From Hexactinellida sp. DTS-2022 (taxonomy: Eukaryota; Porifera; Hexactinellida): DNA of 64,000 nt. The DNA lies in contig JAPNXP010000006.1 in the NCBI GenBank assembly GCA_028753945.1, positions 372,001 to 436,000 of the forward strand, given 5' to 3'. The position numbers were made by a program, and so were the translations under genes. Positions 28,158 to 41,449 of this stretch are shown piece by piece (position 1 is the first letter of the stretch; each line of letters starts with the position of its first letter). The notes under the pieces were generated by a model, which searched no databases, was not told the DNA's origin, and saw only the letters and a list, made by a program, of their open reading frames with translations.

Positions 28158-30861
28158 ATGACAACACAAATATTGGAAAACTATCTCGATAGTAAGTTAG
28201 TTATTAAATTGTATTATTGAACTATGGAGTAATCTACTAAATTGGAACAAATATAAATATGTGTGTTCACTGTGTTACAGTAAAACCTCCAAAAGTTAAC
28301 ACCTTCAAGAAATGAACAATTCATGCGACTTGTTATTAGCCAAAAAATTAATTTTAATATCCATAGTTTTGTGATGATTTTGTTTCAGGTATCAGACATT
28401 TGCCTTCGGATTTGCAACGAAATTTCGGTTTAATGTCAGAATTGGATAAAAAGGCTGAAAGTAAGTTTAATAATTACAACACAACAGCAAGTAAATAAAC
28501 AAACAACTAAACAACAACAAACAAAATAAACAAAAAACTATCAAACTAACAAAACAACAACAAACAACAAAAACTAATAAACAAACAACTACATTATTTA
28601 GAACTCCAGAATAACATAACAGAATTAGCTGACAGTTACAAACAAGATGCAAAAACAATGGATGATAAATCGAAAGCTAAAATATTAAAACAAATAAAAC
28701 AGCATTACAACACTATTAGGAAGTGTTCGGATGACAAAGTAGAATTAGCATACAGTACATACGAGTTGGTAAGTGTGTTTACACATTAAAACACCTAGCT
28801 ATTAACAAAATGGACTATGGATAACTTATGTAACGCAAATTCCCAAAATTTAGAATTTTTGTCACTTTATCTGAAATTACATAACATAATTACAAAAAGT
28901 TGCTGTTAATTAATCGATCGAACGAACATGCTTTCATTTTAGCTAAAATATAATTATCCCTTGATTTTGTTTATTGTTGCTATTGTTGTTGTTGTTGTTG
29001 TTTACAGGTAGATCAACATATCAGACATTTAGACAGTGACTTAAATCGCTACGAACAAACACTAAAAAAAAAAGACAACACATTTAGTACAGAAAGCACA
29101 AGTAAGTACTATAATACTAATGAACCATGGATATATGTACTCAATTAAAATGTAATAACTAACATTTTAACTGAGTTTATTAATATCGACTCCGCTTAAT
29201 AGAGTCACCTCGGGACCAAGTTATTTTTAAAAAATGCCAAACTGTCATTCCGTCTATAAATCCTGTGATATTTTTACCCCATTAAGCTGAGAAATCTATT
29301 TACCGGTGGCTTTATTAAGCGGAGTTGACTGTATGTATATGGATAGTATATTTGTATTTGTATAATCTAGCTTCTAAGAAGAGATCGATGTCAGAATCGA
29401 GTCGACCCAGCAAACACAGTAGAACCGCATCAGATGTTTCAGTTAGAAGCAATTCCAGGTATCATTACACCATGGATAATAACGGATTATAAAATAGCCA
29501 AATATACAGTGGATGCCGGTTATAAGAACATCGTCGGGAACTGCATATAATGTTCTTATAAAGGATTATAAAATAATCAATTATACACAATTGTTTTGGT
29601 TACAATATATAGTATACAGTGGTGTTCGCGAAATAACAAGTCGCATTTTGTATGAAATTTGCTTGCTAATAAGCGAATTTGCTATTACGCGAACACCTTT
29701 TGTTAATATCAGTATTAATACAGTTAGTAACTAACTTAAGTTTTAAAATTATTGTTTTGTTTAATAAATGAATACAGTTATTCCATATATAGCATATCCA
29801 TGGTTAATAATACAGTTTGTGGTATGTTTAGATCAGAAGACGGAGATCGAGATTCTAAGAACGGAGATCTGGATATGCCAGTAGACCCGAATGAACCTAC
29901 CTACTGCATTTGCGATAAGGTAAGTATAAGTATAACCACCTTATAACCAGGGAGTGAAAAATTATGATTTTTATTTGATTTTTTCGGGAAATTTGAATGA
30001 ACTTACGTAACTCAAATTGTATAAATGCTGTTTTTACCATTCCTGGTTCAAACATGACTTAACAAATTCCAAGAAAATTAGACACCTTATGTCACAGTTT
30101 TTAACAAAATTATTATTCTAAAAATTTCTGAAAATTCTTATTCTAAAAATTTCTGAAATTTCTAAAAATTCTAAAAAATTTGTTTGTTAAAATTTTTGTT
30201 GTAATACCACTAAAGATGGTCTGTCACACTTGAATGGCCCCTTATTTTAGGTAGCAACGGGAAGGGCCAATGGTATGCTTACATGAGAATAAATTTGACT
30301 GTTTATAGCGGATATATTAAATGTTTTGTTTGTTTACTTTTCAATCTAGGTATCATATGGACAAATGATTGGCTGTGATAATTCAGATGTAAGTATCCAT
30401 GATTTAATTCATTAAATATATGTATTCTATTTATCCATGGTTAATTAAATACATTACAGTAAACTCCCGTTTAACGAAATGGAGATTTTCCCCCAGAGCA
30501 CTAAATGCATTAATTAATATCCGTTTATAACGAATATCCGGATATAACGAAGGGATTTACAGGTCCCAAGCACTTCGTTATAACGAGAGTTCACTGTATT
30601 ATATTTATCCACGGTTAATTAAATACAGTATTCTATTTATCCACGGTTAATTAAATACTATATTATTTTTTCCATTATTAATTAAATACTGTATTCTATT
30701 TATCCATGTTCCTTAGTGTACTATAGAATGGTTTCATTTTGAATGTGTCAGCTTAACTTCACAACCAACTGGTCAATGGTAAGTTTAATATTAACGGAAC
30801 AAGGTTGACAATTTATACTTTTAATTTGTATTTTAGGTTTTGTCCGAAATGTAGAAAATAA
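28158..30861 (+). CDS. ING4: ING4/ING5-type chromatin protein with PHD finger (nine exons)
   Basis: Subunit of MYST histone acetyltransferase complexes that reads H3K4me3. Exons: 28158-28191, 28389-28460, 28602-28768, 29008-29101, 29371-29458, 29832-29919, 30350-30388, 30717-30778, 30837-30861; total 669 nt, 222 aa (human ING4 249). The N-terminal ING helical domain is clear (ENYLDSIRHLPSDLQRNFGL, CSDDKVELAYSTYELVDQHI). A short basic/serine linker (KKRSMSESSRPSKHSR) serves as nuclear localisation region. The acidic DLDMPVDPNEPTYC precedes a complete C4HC3 PHD finger, CICDKVSYGQMIGCDN then CTIEWFHFECV and WFCPKCRK. The Y and M-x-GCD residues of the H3K4me3 pocket are present. The stop follows at once after the PHD, so there is no PIP2-binding tail as in ING1/2. 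ING4 and ING5 cannot be separated here. Confidence 0.94.
28276..28345. mobile_element. F10 fragment
   Basis: TACAGTAAAACCTCCAAAAG and CACCTTCAAGAAATGAAC. ING intron 1. Confidence 0.55.
29183..29333. mobile_element. F3 MITE
   Basis: TATCGACTCCGCTTAATAG to AAGCGGAGTTGACTGTA. ING intron 4. Confidence 0.8.
29504..29697. mobile_element. F4 fragment followed by F7 fragment
   Basis: TACAGTGGATGCCGGTTATA (29504-29560) and TACAGTGGTGTTCGCG ... TACGCGAACACC (29614-29697). ING intron 5. Confidence 0.7.
30395..30715. repeat. TTTATCCAYGGTTAATTAAATAC minisatellite split by an F5 MITE
   Basis: About five units of roughly 32 bp fill ING intron 7, with the F5 element 30455-30598 inserted after the first. 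The last unit abuts the exon 8 acceptor. Confidence 0.8.
30455..30598. mobile_element. F5 MITE
   Basis: TACAGTAAACTCCCGTTTAA to TAACGAGAGTTCACTGTA with CAGGTCCCAAGCACTTCG. Confidence 0.88.
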
Positions 30862-31249
30862 AGATTATTATACTCTGAATTAAAACTACTATCTGTATGT
30901 GATTATGTTCCTATTAAAATATCCTATTTCCGTTATATAATATTTTTATTGTAATTATAATTACAGAGAGAGGATAAATTAAATTAAAAATCAAACTTTA
31001 TTTATTACAAATATTGTAATCTTAATTGTAATAATATTATTGTATTATGTATTGCACTTAGTTAATATTTATATCCTATTTTAAATTAAAGATATTTTTA
31101 ATTTTCTGACCGAAAAAGATCTTAGTAATAATGCTTGGCAAAAAGGGCATAAATCACATCAAATATTTGAATTTGTTTTGTTCGTTTGCAATATTGGTTC
31201 CCTGGATTATCAAGGAATAATTGATAAATTTTACTTGTTAGTAACGGTA

Positions 31250-31533
31250 ATAAAAGCCCATAGAAACTAAGCAAAAAACTGTAGACCAAAAGCCCCTACT
31301 GTTTATTGGTAATAGTATGAAAATCAAGAAAACCTGGTCTAGAAATAGACGGTCTACATATAAGTGATATCAATATTCAATTTTGTTATAACAAATACAG
31401 TAGAACCTCGTTAGTACGATTACTATTTCAGTCCCCTTCAAAGCCTTTTCAATATAAATGATATTGTTAATACGAAATCCGGATAAGGCGAACTCATTTT
31501 GACGGTCCCCTGGTGTTCGTACTAACGAGGTTC
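31250..31533. mobile_element. GTAGACGG element (31250-31366) and F1 MITE (31396-31533)
   Basis: First: AAAAGCCCATAGAAACT, CTGTAGACCAAAAGCCCC and AGACGGTCTACATATAAGT. Second: TACAGTAGAACCTCGTTAG to CTAACGAGGTTC, last bases lost. Confidence 0.7.
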
Positions 31534-31793
31534 ATATCTTCCCTCCCAAAAAGTGACAAAACCTAATTAAATTTAATTAGAAAGTTGTCCTAGTATACCA
31601 ACATTATTCGAGGAAATATTTGCTAGCTAATTCTACTATTCTTGGTAGAAAGTACAAATTAATTTTGTACTAGAAAGTTAAATTACATTTCAAATTTGTT
31701 TACGAATTAATAGATACAGATTATAATTAGCAAACATAATATTTCTACAAAATTAATTTCGGTCAATATTAGTAGATTGACGAGTGTTGATTA

Positions 31794-31950
31794 TACAGTA
31801 GACTTGGTTAATAGGAATATGGATAAGGCGATATATCGGTTAAGGAGTACAAGGTTTAATTCCCCTAGGCTATACAAATGCATTAAAGTGACTCCAGTTA
31901 ATACGAACATATTTCGACGGTCCCCTGGTGTTCCTATTAATGAAAGTATA
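31794..31950. mobile_element. F2 MITE
   Basis: TACAGTAGACTTGGTTAATA to TTCCTATTAATGAAAGTATA with CGGTCCCCTGGTGTTCC. Confidence 0.8.
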
Positions 31951-32558
31951 TTATATATATTTTATTCAATAATCAACAAAAAAGTATATCTATAGATATA
32001 CTTAACATTTCTCACAATGTAGATATAATATACTTATTAAAAAATTGCAATTTCGCCCAATAAAATATTGTTAGTTGAAGGGTCGAAATATAAATTAACC
32101 ACTATCACACACACAATTTATCGGTCAAGTAAACATAATTAAATATACTACCTTTAAAACTACGTATAAAACTTATAAAAATAAACTTAATTTCCAACTA
32201 TGTCGAAGTAATCGTATCTGATTATGCAATTATTGCAGTAATATTACTGTAGTTGCATTTCAGTATAATTGTTTAGAGCATTGTATTATTAGGGCGTGAT
32301 TATAATTACCTAAATACGTTATAAGAATTGGAATTCTGTCAAATCAATTTACTAATAATTCAAGGAATTTGATACACCCCTATATACTCACATCTGCTAA
32401 CAAGTAATCCTGATATTATTATTTGTATCTACTATTATATTATCTGTTAATATAATCATCTTTAGGAATTCTATTAGGAGAAGTTTGTAAGCTAAAATAT
32501 GTACAAAACGACCTTGTTTAGTGTCAAAATATGAGTATACTAATTTCATGAAACTACA

Positions 32559-32721
32559 TACAGTAGACACTAGTTAATAGGAAATATCTATTAAGGAGTA
32601 CAAGGGTTAATTCCCCTAGCCTATACAAATGCATGCAAGTGACTCCGGTTAATACGAATTTCCGGATAATACGAACATATTTTACGGTCCCCTGGTGTTT
32701 CTATTAACAGAGTCTACTGTA
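32559..32721. mobile_element. F2 MITE
   Basis: TACAGTAGACACTAGTTAAT to AACAGAGTCTACTGTA. Confidence 0.85.
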
Positions 32722-33699
32722 TATCGAAATAATACTTTAATTAATGGAATTGCTGATTATATTTATGAAAATAGTTGTATTTTGGCGCGTGACGCACAAA
32801 AATATAAATTTACGCAATTAAATCAAACTAGAAAGTACAGTTTTGTAATCTCTTGTAAAATTCTGCGTATTTACAGAAATTAAACAAACTTTCCTGAAAT
32901 TTAACTGAAATACTATAGTAGTCAATCTAATGAATAGAAACTATGTATGTTACATGGCAACTGATTATGATAAAATGAATGTTACATATGATACAATTTA
33001 TCCATAAATGAATTCTGTGGCCATTTTTCAAATCTAAAATTCATATAGTTAATTAATACTTACTACATATCCTATAATGATTATATTATCCACGTAATCA
33101 AATGTAAAGCATTCCTATACCCAAATTAATCTCCAAAAGAATTAATCTTGATCGTAAGTTTAATTAAACAACATTAGTATCTCATTTCATTTCTAAGAAA
33201 ATAGTATTCAATTATAACTATTCATAGAAGCAATAATAAACCGCTTCAAATGAAATAAGTTTGTAACATTATTGTTACCAGGTGCATCTATTTTGTGGAT
33301 AATAACTTTGTTTGAATCTAATATTAAAAACTGTTATTAAGTGTAAATTATAAATCAAAGAGAGTTAATTTTAATGATATTGCAAAAAATGTTAGGTAAG
33401 TTTGCCTGGTGATAATTATTAATTATTTAAAATTTAAAATTCTCTTTGATAATTATGTCTTAATATTACATAAGATATTAGTTAGAAAAATTAATTTCTA
33501 GTTACTATCACTCCAGGAGAAATAGGGAAATTTATAAAATAGATATTCTCGGAAATTTTTGTCCGCTTTCTTAATTTCTATTAATAGATGTTACTAAGCA
33601 TTAAAAAGCATTTAAATTGACGGATAAAGTGTATGCGTTTTACTAACGAGAGTCTACTGTGTGTAGAATTTTGATAGATTTTTCTAGAAAATTATAGAA

Positions 33700-33876
33700 T
33701 ACAGTAGAACTTCGTTAGTATGAACACCAGGGGACCGTCGAAATGTGTTCGCCTTATCCGGAATTTGTATTAACCAATATCATTTGTATTGAAAATACTT
33801 TGAAGGGACTGAAATAGTGTTCATAATAACCGGAATTTCGTATTAACCGTGTTCCTACTAACGATGTTCTACTGTA
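33700..33876. mobile_element. F1 MITE, full length
   Basis: TACAGTAGAACTTCGTTAGT to AACGATGTTCTACTGTA. An F2 tail lies at 33613-33661 and an F1 start at 33880. Confidence 0.88.
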
Positions 33877-34005
33877 ATATACAGTATAACCTCGTTAATA
33901 CGAACACGGTTAAGTGAGAATTTTTACTTCAAATTTTAGTAAATTTAGAATTTATTTTTGATAATGTTATACATCTTTTTTATACAATTTAAGGCACTGG
34001 TAAAG

Positions 34006-34143
34006 TACAATGCAACTTAGATAAACCGAATACGTTTGGCTCGTCAAATGTTATTCCATAATTACTTTAAATTCTCTGAATTGTAGATAAACCGAAATTG
34101 TTTGACTGGTACCAACGAGTTCGAATAATAAAGTTGCACTGTA
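34006..34143. mobile_element. MITE with TACARTGCAACTT ends
   Basis: TACAATGCAACTTAGATAAA and AATAAAGTTGCACTGTA. A further TA-flanked family, once in this window. Confidence 0.65.
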
Positions 34144-34423
34144 TAAATTACTTCATTCATTCATCATTTTTATTGACGAACTAACATCTATAATTGATGC
34201 CATACAATAAATCAATTAGGAATATCACGATTCACAGATGTGCATCTGAATAAAGATATAATCTTGTTAGTTAATGATATCACTATTATATAGGCTAATT
34301 TGCATATTTATAACCACTTTTGTAGAGTTTAATATTGTAATCAGTTATAACGTTTCGTTTATATTAAATTGATCAGCTGTTAATTCAATTATATAGGCAG
34401 CTGGATTATATTAAACTTACAAG

Positions 34424-34574
34424 TACAGTAGAACCTCGTTAGTATGACCGTCAAAAAATGAGTTCGCCTTATCCATAATTCGTAGTAATCAATATTATTT
34501 GTATCGAAAAAGCTTTGAAGGGACTGAAATAGTGTTCGTATTAACCGGAATTTCGTGTAAACGAGGTTCTACTA
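34424..34574. mobile_element. F1 MITE
   Basis: TACAGTAGAACCTCGTTAG to AACGAGGTTCTACTATA. Confidence 0.82.
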
Positions 34575-34799
34575 TAATCAGTTCTTTCAATAAAAATTTA
34601 GGAAAATTATTGTGATAAATATACAAATTGGAAGTAAACATAATTTCCTTAATGTTTAGTTATAGTTCTGATTCCAATAAATACACAGAAATTACAACTT
34701 AGTTCCATTTAATATATTTCGGTTGCAGCAATCAGGAACAGAAAAGAAGTGAAAATAGACAAACATTTTTTCCAAAAATAATGCTTTTTGAATTGGAAA

Positions 34800-34988
34800 T
34801 ACAGTCGACTCCGCTTAATAGAGTCACCTCGGGACCAGGTTGCTTTGATCCGATTAAGCGGAGAAATATATTAACCGAAAATATTTTAAGCCAAACTGTC
34901 ATTCCGTCCTATAAATCCTGTAAAATTTTGACTCCATTAAGCGGAGAAATCTATTAACCGGAGGCTCTATTAAGCAGAGTATACTGTA
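34800..34988. mobile_element. F3 MITE, long form
   Basis: TACAGTCGACTCCGCTTAAT to TTAAGCAGAGTATACTGTA with CCGTCCTATAAATCCTG in the middle. Confidence 0.88.
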
Positions 34989-35188
34989 ATATCAGGAAAT
35001 GATCTATTTCCAATTAATGGGCAACAGTACGTTATATGTGCCATTAGGGATGATAATGTTGTATAATAGTTTGTTTCATTATGTCAGTCAGATATAAGCA
35101 ATTAAAATGAAACGTGGTTAATTTAAAATTAGAAAAATTAGAAATTGTTTATGGATTTCACAGCTAACTACTTTTTCTTAGCCCATTT

Positions 35189-35338
35189 TATACACGGTTA
35201 ATACGAAATTCCGGTTAATACGATCACTATTTCAGTCCCTTTCAAAGCCTTTTCAATACAAATTATATTTATTATACGATTTCCGGATAAAGCGAACGCA
35301 TTTTTACTGTGTGTTCCTACTAACGAGGTTATACTGCA
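35189..35338. mobile_element. F1 MITE, left end lost
   Basis: CACGGTTAATACGAAATTCC to CTAACGAGGTTATACTG. Confidence 0.7.
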
Positions 35339-36533
35339 CAAAGTTTGTCTGATTATTTAATTATTAATTATACAAGAATACTTACATTCAAATATGCACT
35401 AACCAGTTTATCATTATTCCACTATTTATAAACAGCTGTTAAAATATAAATAATAAACGACCCGAATTTATTTATTTTACTATGTAAGCAAATTGAACAA
35501 TCAAGAATCCTCGTTGTATAAACTATAAAATTTGGGCATCTACAACCCTGTAATTAACCAAGTTTAAAATTTGCAAACAAACCAATTTCATCCACAAACA
35601 ATTCCATAGCAAAGAACATTAATTATTCATATTTAGTTAGAAGATTGTCTTTGTGAAAATAGGAATATTATTAACAAAAAGCAACGAAACATCTTACAAA
35701 GAATTTAACCGATTTCCGCTCAAATTGCAATGATTAATCATATTTTAGTGCAAATTAATTAAAATAATTTAATTCTCCTTTTCTGTACAGCTGTACGTAT
35801 GTATGTTCCTTATCCGAATTTCAATTATTTCAATGCTTAATTATTTTAATTTCAATGCTTTGAGAGAATATAATTTCCCGTAAACAACAACAACAACAAC
35901 AACAATAACAATATATATTATACACCACTACGTTTGCTTATCCATCAATAAATCTGGATAAACTTTATAGACACAAGTTATAAGTATAACCGTATTGAAT
36001 TACTATTATTCTTAAAAATTGATAAAAATTACAAAACAATAGAAGTTCACTAAGTTTAGTGTTCAATAGATTACACATGTATCAATCTGGTCTGATAATA
36101 ATAATTGTGTCGCTAGACCACTTAAAACTCCATTAAAACCATATAATATAAAATGTAATTAATTTAAGAACTTCATTGACATTTGTTGAATATGTTTCTA
36201 TTGTATTAATTAATCTACGTAGGTTTTTAAAGCGATTTGAATAAATTATAAGTTTAATGTGAAACCTATTTATGTTACCTATTATACTATTACATCCCGC
36301 ATTATTCTGTTAACACATTTCAAAGGTTATAATTAGTAACTACGAAACTGTAGTGAGCTAGGATTTGAGTTTGAAAAAACGAAAAAGTAATTTGGATTCC
36401 ATTTGCAAAATTCAATTTTCCAATGATAACTTATAAAATCCTAAGATTTCCAGAAAAACAACAACATTTGTTTAAAGAAACATTTTACTTCAGTTTTATA
36501 TATAGCCCCCAATCGATAATTCTAACAAATATG

Positions 36534-36709
36534 TACAGTGAACTCCCGTTATAACCAAGTCGGATATAACGAATTAACCGCTTATAACGAAATGGAGATT
36601 TCCCCCAAAGCAATAAATGCATTAATTATTATCCGCTTATAACGAATATCCGGATATAACGAAGGGATTTACAGGTCCCAAGCACTTCGTTATAACAGAG
36701 TTGACTGTA
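36534..36709. mobile_element. F5 MITE, full length
   Basis: TACAGTGAACTCCCGTTATA to ATAACAGAGTTGACTGTA. The interior holds four TTATAACGAA repeats. Confidence 0.9.
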
Positions 36710-37254
36710 TAACGAATTCCGATAGAAATAGTGTTTCAATATAAATAATTGCATTCAATTCTATGATTATACATGAATCCCAAAGAAATCTTAAAAATAA
36801 ATAATCAAAAAATCAAAAAATGTTATGGACAAATCCCCATGACGTTATTCCTATGTAGACCAATTTTGGATAATAAGTATAATTTGGTTATAATTGTGAG
36901 GGATGTAAGTTATTCCTAAATTATAATAAGACAAGATATAGACAAAACACAGATTAATATAAGATTAAATTGATTTATATTTCAGACATAACAAGGTATC
37001 TTTATTGTAACTAACACATCTCAATTTACATTAACTCAATAGACAATATATCTAAAGTTATTGAGAAATACAAATAATGAAATGCGAAATTTAATCTCTT
37101 TACCAATCAAATCAGTGTTAAAACATGATAATTATATTATGTATACTCTTGTGAACTGATTGGTTAATCTGTGTTTAGCCAACGATTCAGTCTAAGGCAA
37201 ATTTAATAATTAAATTCATTTTCAAGAAGATAAGTTGAATCATACAAATATACA

Positions 37255-37398
37255 TACAGTATAACCTCGTTAGTAGGACACCAGGGGACCGCCAAAATGC
37301 ATTCGTCTTATTTGAAATTCGTATTAACCAATATTATTTGCATTGAAAGGCATTGAAGGGGATTGAAATAGTGTTCGTACTAACGAGGTTCTACTGAA
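37255..37398. mobile_element. F1 MITE
   Basis: TACAGTATAACCTCGTTAGT to CTAACGAGGTTCTACTG. Confidence 0.82.
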
Positions 37399-37551
37399 TA
37401 TCAATTTTGTTATGTACAACTTAATAATAAGGATGTTCTCTCCTGGTTCAAATGTTCAAATTTGAACCAAAAATTATTTCATAGGAATTATTTGTGATAA
37501 TTCTAAGTATAACAAAAAACCTAATAATACTCGATTAATGACAATATAAAC

Positions 37552-37714
37552 TACAGTTAAACACGGATAAGGGAAATATCGGTTAAGGAGTACAAGGTTT
37601 AATTCCCCTAGCCTATACAAATGCATGCAAGTGACTCCGGTTAATACGAATTCCGGATAATACTAACAACTTTCTACGGTCCCCTGGTGTTTCTATTAAC
37701 GAGAGTCTACTGTA
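37552..37714. mobile_element. F2 MITE
   Basis: TACAGTTAAACACGGATAAG to AACGAGAGTCTACTGTA; the left end is shortened. Confidence 0.82.
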
Positions 37715-37891
37715 TTCTACTGAGTCTACTATGCAATATTTAACGGACTTCCCTTTGGTTAACAGATAAGTGCAGATATCCGAGCTTCTAATTATCGGCT
37801 TCAAAACTATAAAATATCCAAACACAAACTATGCTAATTAAATTCAAAAATATAATTTAAGACTTCCAAATTTCTTCATTTAGATTCTAGA

Positions 37892-38082
37892 TACAGTCAG
37901 GTTCTTATTATAACATTAAAGGGACCAAAAATTGTGATCTTAATAGAGAGGCTTCATAATAAGCGAAACTTAATACAAACCATATGTAAGTTATTAAATT
38001 GGGACCATAGGGCTTGTTCATAATATAAAGTTTTCATATTAAGCAGACGTAAAATAGTTCACAATAAGCAGACCTGACTTTA
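37892..38082. mobile_element. F12 element
   Basis: TACAGTCAGGTTCTTATTAT to AATAAGCAGACCTGACT, the most complete F12 copy here. Confidence 0.72.
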
Positions 38083-38494
38083 TTCATAATAACAAGTCGA
38101 TTTATAGACCAATATACATATATAACTTATTAATAATTGTCAAATAATTGCAATTACTTTGTAAATGCATATTAAACCAATGCTTTGTAGTTCTCATAAG
38201 ATTAAATTAAATTATAAGAATGATTTATAATTGCATTATTTCACACATTAACGCGATACAAACCATATGTTTAACATCTGATACGAATCTATATAGCTCC
38301 AACTTCCTACGTTTATTGAATCCTACAATAGCGACAGAAGCCGGCACATGGTATTTGAGATAAAAGAAAATTACAAGAATACTCATTTGGGTATTTTAAT
38401 ATTTATATGGACTCTCAGTGGTACGTGAAATTGTTCTTTAAAACAGTTGATTGCACAAATATAACAATTTGGAATTTGCATTAGGATATATTAA

Positions 38495-38822
38495 TACAGT
38501 AGAACCTCGTTAGTACGAATACCAGGGGACCGTCAAAATGAATTCGCCTTATCTGGAATTCGTATTAACAAGTGTAATTTATATTGAAAAGGCTTTGAAG
38601 GTGACTGAAATAGTGTGCAGTTTAAACGGAATTTAGCGTTACGTAACGTTTGACGGCCAAATACAAGGAATTCCTATTGGAGTATGATTTTTAGAAAATA
38701 TTAATTAGGAGCGCGAAAATTTGGAATCCTCTCCTATACCATAACATTAATTTGTGATTTACAAGTATGAAAATTGGGTCAGACCAGGATTAGGAGCGTA
38801 TTTACAAATGGCTGTATAAAAC
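38495..38822. mobile_element. F1 MITE followed by family S element
   Basis: TACAGTAGAACCTCGTTAG starts F1; its right end runs out near 38636. Family S is at about 38672-38822 (AGGAGCGCGAAAATTTGGAA to GGCTGTATAAAACA) without its 5' hairpin. Confidence 0.65.
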
Positions 38823-39263
38823 ATGTGAATCTCAATTAATAGTAATAGAGTTTGAAGGGCAACATTACCAACATATAGTTAATATGGATATTCGAGGATC
38901 TAATTAATTGAATCGACTGTTTATGAGAAAACAATTGGGTTATGATTGTGTCTAGCCAGAATCAAATTATTTATTGTTTGTAAATAAATATATTTATGCG
39001 ATTAAACGAATTAAATGATACTTTCACTACATAAATATTTGTATTTGTGTCTCTCTATAATTAATTACCACAAAAAACTTTCGAAAGTAACCAAAAATAT
39101 GTTTAATTATCTTCTACATATTTGAGGCTGACTAGAAATTTTATTTCTAACTACACAAAATGTACTTTCAGCAAAATATACACATATTTTAAACCAACAA
39201 ACCAGGGGACATAAAATATAAAACATACTGTTTTGTCCAATAATTTACTGGATTGCAACAAAC

Positions 39264-39480
39264 CAGTGGTTCCCAACCTGACCTGGGGTCCACAATATGT
39301 ATTACTGTATTACTTAAGGAAATTCCAACTTAATTACGTCAGGATTTATAAATTCTATAGATAGTATAGCGATCCACAAGATCACAAAATCTGTATTACA
39401 GTCAATGGGAGGGGATCCACATAATATGTATAATATTTACTATAGGGGGGTCCACGGTTGAAAAAGGTTGGGAATCGCTG
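39264..39480. mobile_element. hAT-like CAGTGGTTCCCAACCT element
   Basis: CAGTGGTTCCCAACCTGACC at left and AAAGGTTGGGAATCGCTG at right, with GGTCCAC words facing each other. Target duplication not clear. Confidence 0.75.
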
Positions 39481-39540
39481 GTCTAAACAGTTGATAGAAA
39501 GATTGACTAATATTAGTTAAGAAGTTGGCGAAAACTTAAA

Positions 39541-39683
39541 TACTCGTTATAACGAAGTCCAAGTAATTACCACTTAGTTTAATTCGTTATAAGCGGAGTA
39601 ATATGAATTACTTTATCCGTCTGGGAATATATATAAATTCGTTATAAGTATTACGTTTATAACCAAATTCGAGTTCACTATAA
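39541..39683. mobile_element. F5-related element
   Basis: TACTCGTTATAACGAAGTCC to ACCAAATTCGAGTTCACTAT; diverged. Confidence 0.6.
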
Positions 39684-40070
39684 TAATACAAATAATTCGA
39701 CAAACTTCGAATTGAGATTCTAGAAAAGTAATTTTGGATTTCGATAAAACTTTATCTCCGGATAAACCATAAATGTGTCAGAGTTGACACTAAAGAATGT
39801 ATTGCGCAATAAATGTATTGGGAAATATGTCTCGAAACAAGGTTGGATAAAAAATGCAAATTAGTTAAAGTTCAATATAAATTTAAATATTTAAAAAGAA
39901 CTTCAATTCAATTGGAAATAAACATTTTGGGGAATTTAAACACTTTTACGAGTGTCTATACAATTGCTATATAATTGCTATATAATCCTAATAGCAATAA
40001 TAGAATAGTTTGAATGCCAACATAATGACAAAAAATCAGAATCAGTCAATCAAATTATTCTACAGAAATT

Positions 40071-40439
40071 ATAGTAGACTCTCGTTAGTAGGAACACAGA
40101 TAAGGATTATCGGTTAAGGAGTACAAAGTTTAATTCCCCTAGCCTATACAAATGCATGCTTGACTCCGGTTAATACGAATTCCGGATAATACGAACATAT
40201 TTCGACGGTCCCCTGGTGTTCGAATAACATGGTTATACTGTATATATAATATTACAGTCGACTCCGCTTAATAGAGTCACCTCGGGACCAAGTTACTTTG
40301 ACCCGAATAAGCGGAGAAATCTATTAACCGTAAATATTTATGCAAAAATATAATCCGTCCTATAAATCCTGTGAAATTTTGACCCGATTAAGCAGTGAAA
40401 TCTATTAACCGGTGGCTCTATTAAGCAGAGTCGACTGTA
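40071..40439. mobile_element. F2 MITE (40071-40242) and F3 MITE (40253-40439)
   Basis: F2: TAGTAGACTCTCGTTAGTAG to GGTTATACTGTA. F3: TACAGTCGACTCCGCTTAAT to AGCAGAGTCGACTGTA. They are ten bases apart. Confidence 0.82.
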
Positions 40440-41051
40440 CTTTGTAAAATGTGATTATCTAAAGACAAAAGATGTTATTATGTTATGGGTTTAACTCTAC
40501 ATATATTCATTTCGATTAGATTGTTACAATTGACTTTGATAAAAGTACAGAAATCATTCGTAGAATGTGCGTATTAGTTCAGGTAATTATTTAACATCCG
40601 TATTAATTTAATTGTGGAATTAGGTTAAATGCCAAGGTCACAACGCGTTTCCATGAGAGAACAATTCAAGCGGATAAAAGCATGTTCTAAAGTATTACGT
40701 GGTTAAATGAGGTTTTAGTAGATTAATATTCAATTTGTAAACAATAAAAAATTATATCTTACTCTATCACCTAATATCCTAACTACTATTAGTTGCCATA
40801 AATTTCTTGTTAAATCCATATACGTAATGGACTTTCCTTTAAAATATAGGAGATCTGTAGAAAACGTCATTTTGATATGTGTACTATTAACTTACTAAGT
40901 ATTTTATTTTATTTTAATAATTAAGTATTAACAACGTATACAACTTATCAATTACGTAAAAGTTATTACATAATTCTCATTTCTGTTACACTCACAAATG
41001 TTAGGAGAATAACAGGTATGATTAATAATGACTTTAGATCTGTGAAAGTAA

Positions 41052-41449
41052 AGTAGAACTCGGTTATAAAGTACCTGGGTTATTATGTATTTCCGCTTAA
41101 TACGTACCAGTATTTTTAACCAAGTTTATAAAGCAGTATGTATTTCTATGTAAGGTAAACTCGGTTAGTACGTACTCTAATAGGTTATGCAGTAAACCTC
41201 CAAAAAGTGAACACCTTCAAGAAATGAAGAACTCCAAAATATGAACACTTTTTCTCGGTCCCAAATTTCATAATACTTTAGACACACTTTATGATAAATC
41301 ATGAACAGTGAACATTTTGGCTGGTCCCCAGGGTGTTCACTTACTGAAAGTTTTACTGTATTTGTTTGTTTGTTGTGTACTCTCGTTAATTTTTACTGTA
41401 CGTACTTATTCCATTCCCGAGGGGGTACGTTATAACCGAGTATACTGTA
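41052..41449. mobile_element. F11 element interrupted by F10
   Basis: F11 halves at 41052-41175 (GTAGAACTCGGTTATAAAG) and about 41398-41449 (GGGGGTACGTTATAACCGAG) enclose an F10 element at 41187-41360 (CAGTAAACCTCCAAAAAG to GAAAGTTTTACTGTA) plus a short GTTT run. Confidence 0.72.
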
